A stretch of DNA of 64,000 nt from Ahaetulla prasina (Eukaryota; Chordata; Lepidosauria; Squamata; Colubridae): NCBI RefSeq assembly GCF_028640845.1, contig NC_080540.1:215061300-215125299 (forward strand), written 5' to 3'. Below the pieces are notes generated by a model. That model saw only the letters and a list, made by a program, of their open reading frames with translations, was not told the DNA's origin and searched no databases. The translations under genes were made by a program, and so were the position numbers. How positions within the stretch are numbered: the first letter of the stretch is position 1; each line of letters opens with the position of its first letter. Below are positions 58,201-64,000 of this stretch, in pieces.

Positions 58201-58772
58201 GGGGATGTAGCCCAAAATATTTTTTGAAAAAAGGTGGCCTACAGCAATCATATAAGTTTAATAAAAATAAATAAAATAAAGGCAGTTTGTAGGAGAATGG
58301 GGGAACAGGAAGAGAACTCCAGTTAAAGGAGATTTTTCAGGGTGTAATTTTTGTGTGTGCCAATTCTTAACAGGTCTTTCATTTGAAACCTGGATTGTCT
58401 CTAAGGAGTGTATTTCTTGCACAGTTCCTCTTAGTCCTTCACAGAAAAGCCTTAACTCTCATCAAATACATCGAAGATGATACGTGAGTTGTAAAGTTAA
58501 AGGGAACTATGGGTTTGGCTATCTTGTATCTTGACATAATTTTAAAGTTTGCCGGTTAACCACTTCTTTATTCTTCAATTTACAGACAAAAAGGCAAAAA
58601 GCCTTTTAAATCCCTTCGTAACTTGAAAATAGACCTGGACTTAACGGCAGAGGGCGATCTTAACATAATAATGGCTTTTGCCGAAAAGCTCAAACCTGGT
58701 TTACATTCGTTTCTTTTTGGTCAACCTTTTTATACCAGCGTGCAAGAACACGATGTCCTCATGTCATTTTAA
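43564..58772 (+). CDS. C9orf72: C9orf72 orthologue, DENN-fold guanine nucleotide exchange C9orf72 protein, 481 aa
   Basis: Ten coding exons join as 43564-44007, 45744-45803, 47503-47598, 50954-51018, 52917-52989, 53706-53822, 56160-56395, 57943-58000, 58374-58483 and 58586-58772. Every intron is GT-AG, frame is kept throughout, and the total is 1446 nt (481 aa plus TAA), equal to the human protein. The N-terminus reads [20 protein letters not shown] and the C-terminus ends HDVLMSF. From family knowledge, residues roughly 20-195, 200-345 and 370-465 form the uDENN, cDENN and dDENN regions. The human protein binds SMCR8 and WDR41; this complex acts as a GTPase-activating complex for small GTPases and works in autophagy, endosome traffic and lysosomal amino-acid sensing. 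I see no frameshift, stop or lost exon, so the gene looks functional. Identification rests on recognising the conserved protein and the matching exon phases. Confidence 0.97.
44008..45743 (+). other. C9orf72 intron 2
   Basis: 1736 bp, AT-rich. It is the longest intron stretch in this gene without a transposon I can name. Donor GTAGGT, acceptor TTTTAG. Confidence 0.85.
45744..45803 (+). CDS. C9orf72: C9orf72 exon 3 (codons 149-168)
   Basis: A 60-nt phase 0-0 exon between TTTTAG and GTAAGA. It encodes [20 protein letters not shown], clearly related to the human exon but the most diverged short coding segment of the gene. Confidence 0.92.
45893..46905 (-). mobile_element. BovB-like fragment interrupted by a large Tigger-like element (intron 3)
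   Basis: 45893-46093 (CAGTCAACTCTGACTCTTGC ...) and 46833-46905 (CATAACATGGCCAAAGTAAG) resemble an inverted BovB/RTE C-terminal region. Between them 46094-46832 begins TACAGGTAATCCTTGAG and ends CTCAAAGGTTACCTGTG, inverted ends of a Tigger-like element of about 740 bp with a non-homologous middle and a C-run at 46261-46272. Confidence 0.55.
47503..47598 (+). CDS. C9orf72: C9orf72 exon 4 (codons 169-200)
   Basis: A 96-nt phase 0-0 exon after CTCTACAG and before GTAAGT. It encodes [20 protein letters not shown] followed by [12 protein letters not shown]. Length and phase equal the human exon. Confidence 0.95.
47857..48300. mobile_element. SINE inside SINE (intron 4)
   Basis: The outer + strand SINE (GTGGCAGTTAAGACATGAGG, AGGAGACTGTGAGTTCTAG ... 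CAGTCATTCCCTCTCAGCCC) is split by an inverted L2-tailed SINE at about 47919-48185 (TCTCCGAAGACTCAGGGCGG ... tRNA-like head). A (CA)17 tract at 48321-48354 follows. Confidence 0.7.
48397..48786 (+). mobile_element. Tigger-like MITE, full length (intron 4)
   Basis: 390 bp from TACAGGTAATCCTCGACTTA to GTAAGTCGAGAACCACCTGTA, with near-perfect inverted termini bounded by TA. Confidence 0.85.
49197..49845 (-). mobile_element. L2-clade LINE 3' end (intron 4)
   Basis: The minus-strand frame 49743-49423 reads [20 protein letters not shown] to [12 protein letters not shown], the RT C-terminus. The 3' UTR has CCGCCCTGAGTCTTCGGAGA and runs into (AAAT)n, seen as (TTTA)n at 49197-49254. It is truncated, with an upstream remainder to about 49845. 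Confidence 0.85.
50412..50632 (+). mobile_element. tRNA-derived SINE (intron 4)
   Basis: GCCATGGTGGCGCTGTGTTT then AGAATGCAGTATTGCAGGCT, with body and tail as in 1563-2023 but diverged. It is about 320 bp upstream of exon 5. Confidence 0.7.
50954..51018 (+). CDS. C9orf72: C9orf72 exon 5 (codons 201-221 plus two bases)
   Basis: A 65-nt exon after TATTTCAG, with donor GTATGC. It encodes [20 protein letters not shown] and then L plus AA of the split codon 222. The acidic SDDDIGD motif is conserved. Reading through the donor gives AAG TAT, not AAG TAA as in human. Confidence 0.94.
51218..51597 (+). mobile_element. Tigger-like MITE, diverged (intron 5)
   Basis: AGGTAGCCTTAGAGTTATGA at the left and AATTGAGGACCATCTGCAT at the right, with AATGTCATGTGACCCTGTTG inside. 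Confidence 0.65.
52036..52072. mobile_element. 37-bp hAT micro-element with perfect 8-bp target duplication
   Basis: Begins CAGGGGTCTGCAAA and ends TTTGCAGACCCCCG. The inverted ends take up nearly the whole element. CTCTATAC flanks it at 52028-52035 and 52073-52080. Lies in intron 5, four bases before the Tigger-like MITE at 52077. Confidence 0.85.
52077..52732 (+). mobile_element. Tigger-like MITE split by an inverted L2-tailed SINE (intron 5)
   Basis: The MITE left part 52077-52138 (TACAGATAGTCCTCGACTTA) and right part 52416-52732 (GGGTTTTGCCCCATTTTACG ... GTAAGTCAAGGATTACC) are continuous in other copies. The SINE at about 52139-52415 is inverted (tail ATATCCCGCCCTTCTTCGAA, body, head GAGCCACCAGAGG). 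Exon 6 starts 184 bp downstream. Confidence 0.8.
52917..52989 (+). CDS. C9orf72: C9orf72 exon 6 (split codon 222 to codon 246)
   Basis: A 73-nt exon after TATTCAG and before GTATGT. It encodes [20 protein letters not shown] then KVNK. The split codon becomes AAA (Lys) where human has Asn. Length and phase equal human. Confidence 0.94.
53438..53496. mobile_element. 59-bp palindromic hAT MITE (intron 6)
   Basis: Begins CAGGGGTCTCCAACCTTGAC and continues as its own near-perfect complement to GGTTGGAGTCTCCTG. Flanks TTTTAGAC and TTCTAGAA match at 6 of 8 positions. A hairpin of almost the whole element is possible. Confidence 0.78.
53706..53822 (+). CDS. C9orf72: C9orf72 exon 7 (codons 247-285)
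   Basis: A 117-nt phase 0-0 exon after TTTACAG and before GTAAGA. It encodes a conserved hydrophobic stretch with [16 protein letters not shown] and [14 protein letters not shown]. The preceding intron 6 is only 716 bp. Confidence 0.95.
54469..54767. mobile_element. hAT MITE (intron 7)
   Basis: 299 bp from TAGTGGTGGGTTTC to GAAACCCACTTCTG, interior as in 5025-5317. Flanks CAACCATG and CAATCGTG match at 6 of 8 positions. Confidence 0.82.
55858..56083 (+). repeat. LINE 3' end with (ATTCT)n microsatellite in intron 7
   Basis: The 3' end of a snake CR1-type element (CACACTTGGCCAATAAAGAA) runs into 17 perfect ATTCT units at 55959-56043, then degenerate TCCTATCC units to 56083. The C9orf72 exon 8 acceptor is 76 nt further on. 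Confidence 0.88.
56160..56395 (+). CDS. C9orf72: C9orf72 exon 8 (codons 286-363 plus two bases)
   Basis: A 236-nt exon after TGGCAG, with donor GTACGT. It contains the highly conserved [20 protein letters not shown] and the [15 protein letters not shown] segment, ending [11 protein letters not shown] plus TT. The acceptor lies only 76 nt beyond a long ATTCT microsatellite. Confidence 0.96.
56585..56710 (+). repeat. Dispersed repeat, second copy (intron 8)
   Basis: TGTTGATAGTTGATCGTCAA to TAATTTATGTTTTATATTTA is the inverse of 32790-32970. A C-rich CCCTCC stretch at 56560-56588 precedes it. Confidence 0.55.
56716..57120 (+). mobile_element. Tigger-like MITE, full length (intron 8)
   Basis: 405 bp from TACAGGTTGTCCTCGACTTA to GTAAGTTGAGGACTGCCTGTA. 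It is a good reference copy with both termini and TA borders. Confidence 0.86.
57121..57660. other. Intron 8 sequence, possibly old LINE-derived
   Basis: Higher GC than neighbouring intron DNA (for example GCTTTGGGTGACCCTGCTAG and GATAGCAGGGCAGGATCATT), suggesting an inserted or decayed element, but no family end or coding frame is clear. Confidence 0.3.
57943..58000 (+). CDS. C9orf72: C9orf72 exon 9 (split codon 364 to codon 383)
   Basis: A 58-nt exon after TTTCTGCAG and before GTAACT. After the split Leu codon it encodes [19 protein letters not shown], the start of the C-terminal dDENN part. Length equals human. Confidence 0.94.
58374..58483 (+). CDS. C9orf72: C9orf72 exon 10 (codons 384-419 plus two bases)
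   Basis: A 110-nt exon after TTAACAG and before GTGAGT. It encodes [20 protein letters not shown] then [16 protein letters not shown] plus AC. Intron 9 is 373 bp. Confidence 0.95.
58586..58772 (+). CDS. C9orf72: C9orf72 exon 11, terminal coding exon (split codon 420 to stop)
   Basis: The exon begins after TTTACAG, following a 102-bp intron 10. It encodes [38 protein letters not shown] and the terminal [10 protein letters not shown], with TAA at 58770-58772. In human the last roughly 20 residues contribute to assembly of the complex, and they are present here. Confidence 0.96.
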
Positions 58773-59615
58773 AGACCTTTTAATATGGGCTGGTTGCAGC
58801 CTCATAATACTATTTGAAAAGTTTTTGTAAAGGGAAAACAATGCTTCTCTTCGTAATCACATGCTGCTCTCCACTGCAACTGAATGTAAGTTTACACTAC
58901 AGCCTGTAGAAGGAAGAGGGAAAAAAATAATTTGCTTTAGCAAATCTATTCAACTTAGGCAGGCTCACAGGCTCTATTTTGCTTATAGTAAGAGACAATA
59001 TCATTACGTGCGGTCACAATGCTAACTGGAGCTTTCAAAACAATAAAGCAACAGAAATGTTTTAAAATAGTTTTCGTTAGAACACAAAGATAGTTTTTGT
59101 TTAGAGCGTTATCATTTTTGTTCTTGGTTTTGGCATTGGACGGAATGAGACATTCACCCCTTCTCTATTTTGAGATACTAAACTACAAACAAGTGTCATA
59201 TGCTGACAAAATACTGTAATTTCCATGGGGTATTTGCTTTAGATAGTACCAACTTACTTACTTCTGTCACATTTTTCAACAGCTCCTAGAAATTGTGGCA
59301 TTATCTATTTAAATATAGCTATAAAACACTGTGCTTAGAAAAGTCACTTAGTTTGGAATTGAACATGACTGGAATTGGACATGATCCTGGAGAGTATTTT
59401 TAAATTAGTAAAGTATCAACAATCATATTAGTGCCCAGCAAATCTACTCTGTTGCTGGTATGTTAGCAGGGATGTCACGCTGCTTAATGGCTGACCACAG
59501 TTGTACGTAATTAGAGAATAAAGTGAATACAAAAGCTAAGCTTTTGCTAAAGAGGGGTTAAGTAACTCTTGTGTTCTGAATGAAAGCCAAATAAATATGC
59601 TTATTCTGTATTTAT
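58773..59615 (+). other. C9orf72: C9orf72 3' UTR with candidate polyadenylation signals
   Basis: Unique AT-rich DNA follows the stop. AATAAA hexamers lie at 59042-59047, 59517-59522 and 59590-59595; the last sits in a stretch reading AGCCAAATAAATATGC. Which is used cannot be seen from sequence, and the UTR may run further, into 60060. No transposon interrupts this stretch, unlike the introns, which fits constraint. Confidence 0.5.
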
Positions 59616-60072
59616 GAATTGATGGATGGTAACAAAATTCAGCTTTTTTCTTAAATGACATCAGCTTCCACTTGTTTTGTACATGTCTTCTTTGTGTCTG
59701 CATGGTATTGAATATTTATATTGATTTTATTATGCAGGTTTCATAAAAGTAAAAAATCTGAATATCTGCTGTTACATGTTTCGGTGCATTTATTATTTAA
59801 TTATAGTGAAGGGAAGATGCCAAAGGCAGATATACTTATGTGCAATATGTATGTGTTTAATACGATTTAGGAAATGTTCTTGTCAAGTCAAGATTTAATG
59901 CTGTTTTTCAGCATTCCATAATATGAAGTGGTGTTCTTATGGAATCCTAGTCATTGTTCTTGATCAGTTTATCAGTGGGGACTAAAATGAATACAAACTG
60001 TTTTTATAAAAAGTTTTCCCTGTTAACTTTGACATCTTGTGAGTTTCAAACTTTTCCTGTTAAGGAAATGAA

Positions 60073-61152
60073 CAAGACTGTCTCTGTCAATCTCTGGATG
60101 TCATGATGTCAGATCTCTGAATCTGTTTTTTTCCCCTAAATTGATATATAGTTTTGCATTGGGAGAGCTATCAAAGCAATTATAACTTGAGTGGTGGGGG
60201 GAGATAGAAGGGAAATCTTCCTTCTTCTTAACAAAATATGGAATAATCTCAAAGTGAATACTAAGTAACTTTATGTTAAGAATACATTTTATCTCAGAGT
60301 AAATAGTTTCAGGTCATAGTTGTGCTCCGCTAGAATTAAGAAATCAAATAGTTCAGTAGTTGAAACTACTGTATTAACTATAAGTGGATATATATATATA
60401 TATATATGGAGAACATTGAAAATAACAAGAAGTGGTGGGTTTGTAGCACTCCTAAATTGAACACTAACTCCAGAAATTTTACTAGTGATACCCAGGAGTA
60501 AGGAATTCTAGAAGTTGTACAGCCACATTTGAAGGACCTTGCTCTGATCACTTAATCTGCTAATAAGTGTTTGGATTTTTATAGAATATTGGTACAGTAA
60601 ATATTCAAGAACTACAGGGGATTTAGATGTTTACATTTTCAGAAAAATCTTGAGAAAAAATTCCAGGGATTAGCTTAAAATAAGTATATGCAACTGTATT
60701 TTACTGTTGAAATTATCATTAGCTAATTCATTATCTTAATTGGTATTCACTGTTGTTCATACATTGTTTAATTTGAAACATCTGACCAGCACAGGATTAA
60801 AAAACTTGATGCATTGTAGTTTCTATGTATTTTTCATGCTTTCAGTCTTTCAAAAAAATGTGAGAATACATGAACCCATTATTTCCTAATTCATTAAATG
60901 ACACTTTCAAAGGTGTCATACAGCATTTAATTTTGTTTCAACAGTTTACATAGTTTTACATTCTTCTAAGAATGTTACCACACTCAGTCCACATTATTCA
61001 ATCCTATGTCTAACTGTATTGTGATTTATTTTGACCAATATAACTGGAATTACAAAAGAAAACAAATTACAATATCATCTTTATTCATTATGGAATGTAA
61101 ATATTAAATTAAACTATTGAAAATGTTCTGGTGGCATTTTAACATTTTAAAG
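60073..61152 (+). repeat. Duplicated 1.08-kb unit, first copy
   Basis: The unit starts CAAGACTGTCTCTGTC at 60073, and the same words recur at 61153. It contains one 296-bp block plus (TA)10 (60137-60452), then 60453-61152. GCAAGACTGTCT occurs again near 63206 at the far end of the second copy, so short homology marks all junctions. Confidence 0.85.
60388..60407. repeat. (TA)10 in block copy 1
   Basis: Twenty bases of alternating AT between AAGTGG and GGAGAAC. Confidence 0.95.
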
Positions 61153-61465
61153 CAAGACTGTCTCTGTCAATCTCTGGATGTCATGATGTCAGATCTCTGA
61201 ATCTGTTTTTTTCCCCTAAATTGATATATAGTTTTGCATTGGGAGAGCTATCAAAGCAATTATAACTTGAGTGGTGGGGGGAGATAGAAGGGAAATCTTC
61301 CTTCTTCTTAACAAAATATGGAATAATCTCAAAGTGAATACTAAGTAACTTTATGTTAAGAATACATTTTATCTCAGAGTAAATAGTTTCAGGTCATAGT
61401 TGTGCTCCGCTAGAATTAAGAAATCAAATAGTTCAGTAGTTGAAACTACTGTATTAACTATAAGT

Positions 61466-61577
<112 letters not shown>

Positions 61578-61869
61578 AGAACATTGAAAATAACAAGAAG
61601 TGGTGGGTTTGTAGCACTCCTAAATTGATATATAGTTTTGCATTGGGAGAGCTATCAAAGCAATTATAACTTGAGTGGTGGGGGGAGATAGAAGGGAAAT
61701 CTTCCTTCTTCTTAACAAAATATGGAATAATCTCAAAGTGAATACTAAGTAACTTTATGTTAAGAATACATTTTATCTCAGAGTAAATAGTTTCAGGTCA
61801 TAGTTGTGCTCCGCTAGAATTAAGAAAGCAAATAGTTCAGTAGTTGAAACTACTGTATTAACTATAAGT

Positions 61870-61871
<2 letters not shown>

Positions 61872-61953
<82 letters not shown>
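61872..61953. repeat. (TA)41 in block copy 3
   Basis: 82 bases of uninterrupted AT at the same position within the block. This block also differs by one base upstream (AAGAAAGC against AAGAAATC). Confidence 0.95.
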
Positions 61954-61955
<2 letters not shown>

Positions 61956-62247
61956 AGAACATTGAAAATAACAAGAAGTGGTGGGTTTGTAGCACTCCTA
62001 AATTGATATATAGTTTTGCATTGGGAGAGCTATCAAAGCAATTATAACTTGAGTGGTGGGGGGAGATAGAAGGGAAATCTTCCTTCTTCTTAACAAAATA
62101 TGGAATAATCTCAAAGTGAATACTAAGTAACTTTATGTTAAGAATACATTTTATCTCAGAGTAAATAGTTTCAGGTCATAGTTGTGCTCCGCTAGAATTA
62201 AGAAATCAAATAGTTCAGTAGTTGAAACTACTGTATTAACTATAAGT

Positions 62248-62249
<2 letters not shown>

Positions 62250-62295
<46 letters not shown>
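62250..62295. repeat. (TA)23 in block copy 4
   Basis: 46 bases of uninterrupted AT at the same position within the block. Confidence 0.95.
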
Positions 62296-62297
<2 letters not shown>

Positions 62298-62533
62298 AGA
62301 ACATTGAAAATAACAAGAAGTGGTGGGTTTGTAGCACTCCTAAATTGAACACTAACTCCAGAAATTTTACTAGTGATACCCAGGAGTAAGGAATTCTAGA
62401 AGTTGTACAGCCACATTTGAAGGACCTTGCTCTGATCACTTAATCTGCTAATAAGTGTTTGGATTTTTATAGAATATTGGTACAGTAAATATTCAAGAAC
62501 TACAGGGGATTTAGATGTTTACATTTTCAGAAA

Positions 62534-62665
62534 TGGTTTGCCATTGCCTGCTGCAAAGGGCTGAGAGTGACTGGCCCAAGATTGCCTAGGGGCAGAAATA
62601 GAACTTGGTCTCCCTGTTTCTAGTCTGGTTCCTTAATCATTACACCAAACTGGCTCTCATTGCAG
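62534..62665 (-). mobile_element. tRNA-derived SINE, inverted
   Basis: TGGTTTGCCATTGCCTGCTG to CACCAAACTGGCTCTCATTG is the inverse of the SINE type at 6993. It is present only in the second duplicated unit. Confidence 0.65.
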
Positions 62666-62934
62666 AAACAGGTACTGTGCTTAAAATGATAATTGGGAGT
62701 TGCATTGCTAAATGATATGGTTGTAATGTGTGATTAGCTCATGATCGTGCCAACTTACAGCATTTAATTTTGTTTCAACAGTTTACATAGTTTTACATTC
62801 TTCTAAGAATGTTACCACACTCAGTCCACATTATTCAATCCTATGTCTAACTGTATTGTGATTTATTTTGACCAATATAACTGGAATTACAAAAGAAAAC
62901 AAATTACAATATCATCTTTATTCATTATGGAATG

Positions 62935-63150
62935 TAAATATTAAAATACTAAAAACTTAACAAATTTTGATGCACTTTTGTCTCGCATGTTTATGTAACA
63001 AAATCGTTATGTGACCGTGATCTGTGTTCCATATGTTATGGTTAAATATTAAAATACTAAAAACTTAACAAATTTTGATGCACTTTTGTCTCGCATGTTT
63101 ATGTAACAAAATCGTTATGTGACCGTGATCTGTGTTCCATATGTTATGGT
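62935..63150 (+). repeat. 108-bp tandem repeat, two copies
   Basis: TAAATATTAAAATACTAAAAA starts at 62935 and 63043, and TAAATATTAAA starts again at 63151, a period of exactly 108. The two copies look identical. The matching place in the first large unit (about 61098) has no copy. Confidence 0.92.
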
Positions 63151-63339
63151 TAAATATTAAATTAAACTATTGAAAATGTTCTGGTGGCATTTTTAACATT
63201 TTAAAGCAAGACTGTCTTACCTCCTGTAATCTTTAAGCAGTTTTTCAGCTTTCTCTTTTCTTCAGGATGATTGAAATAATGATCTTCAACAACAGCAAAT
63301 TAGAGTTTCACAAAAAGTGCCATATTGGGCATGTTTCAC

Positions 63340-63585
63340 TACAGGTAGCCCTCAATTTATGATGCTTTCCCCCCCTCCAAAAAAAAAAAAATGCTATTTA
63401 CTACCTATTTTGAAAATTAACAACCCATACACAGTCATGTGATTGCATTTTGGATGCTTGGCAACCATCTCACCATTTCAGATGTTTGCAGCGTCCCAAG
63501 TCCTGTCAGTACAACTTGAGACATTTTTTGCTAGTTTCCAGTGTACATCCTGGCTCAATTGGTCATAAGTTAAGGACCCACTGTA
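63340..63585 (+). mobile_element. Tigger-like MITE, internally deleted
   Basis: TACAGGTAGCCCTCAATTTA to GTTAAGGACCCACTGTA, with TGGATGCTTGGCAACCATCT inside. About 245 bp, with an A-run at 63379-63391. Confidence 0.75.
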
Positions 63586-64000
63586 CAAAAACCATATTTT
63601 AAATAATATTCTTTCTAACACCTATAATCAATCAGAACCACACAAACTGAAATAGGGGTCAAAAAACCACATAAACTGAAATAGTGGTCCCAAAATTTAA
63701 CTACACATAAAACCAATAGAATCAAAATTTTAAATTCCTGAGAATAAAACACCCTTTGTGTAAAGTTGCAGTGGCAACCTCTCCACAGGGGTAGAAAAAA
63801 TAAAAATCAGTGGGTGGATCACAGTGAAGAAGAACAGTTCCTCTCTATTATCTCCTCTGCAAAAGACAGAAGAAATTGCAATGGATACTATATAGGCAGC
63901 TTTCAAGCACCCAGATCCCAAGTTTTAAAGCGATAACCAAAACTTGTTCAAGTCTGAAATGATTTTTTTTAAAAAAGCTTAACTGATGAATTCATTTCCC
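63586..64000. other. Downstream intergenic DNA, no recognisable feature
   Basis: AT-rich. A direct repeat of about 20 bp (CACATAAACTGAAATAG / CACACAAACTGAAATAG) lies at 63640-63684. No gene seen. Confidence 0.5.

Overview
This is vertebrate nuclear DNA, almost certainly from a squamate and most likely an advanced snake. The window holds reptile-type CR1, L2, BovB and L1 LINE fragments, Sauria-type SINEs, and CR1-type 3' ends that run into (ATTCT)n / (AATAG)n microsatellites, a pattern described for snake genomes. Nothing bacterial, plasmid-like or viral-genome-like is present, and most open frames longer than 60 codons are noise or transposon remnants.

The only host gene I can support is the orthologue of C9orf72, on the + strand. 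A likely non-coding first exon lies in a CpG-rich promoter and ends at a strong donor at 38048/38049. Ten coding exons follow between 43564 and 58772. Joined, they give 1446 nt, that is 481 codons plus stop, the same length as human C9orf72. Every junction has GT/AG and keeps frame. The protein is a DENN-fold subunit of the C9orf72-SMCR8-WDR41 complex in autophagy and lysosome signalling. A 3' UTR with three AATAAA signals follows.

Layout: 1-36780 is intergenic, made of nested transposons between unique AT-rich DNA. It includes a hAT MITE inside a SINE inside a Tigger-like MITE (about 1.47-2.1 kb), an L2 LINE (8.5-10.1 kb), a CR1 LINE (11.5-13.9 kb), two solo LTRs with 5-bp target duplications (24841-25329 and 33918-34268), an L1 3' fragment (28.4-29.4 kb) and a BovB C-terminal fragment (30.7 kb). 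36780-38160 is the CpG-rich promoter zone. 38049-58585 contains the introns, crowded with MITEs, SINEs, an antisense L1 ORF1 fragment and microsatellites. 58773-64000 is 3' UTR and downstream DNA with a striking local amplification: a 296-bp block plus a variable (TA)n tract, present four times between 60137 and 62341, beside a twofold 108-bp repeat.

I see no previously undescribed multigene system. The most notable points are the (TA)n amplification, a 37-bp hAT micro-element with a perfect 8-bp target duplication, the (ATTCT)17 tract just upstream of C9orf72 exon 8, overlapping mini-uORFs before the C9orf72 start, and loss of the donor-embedded stop that ends the human short isoform.
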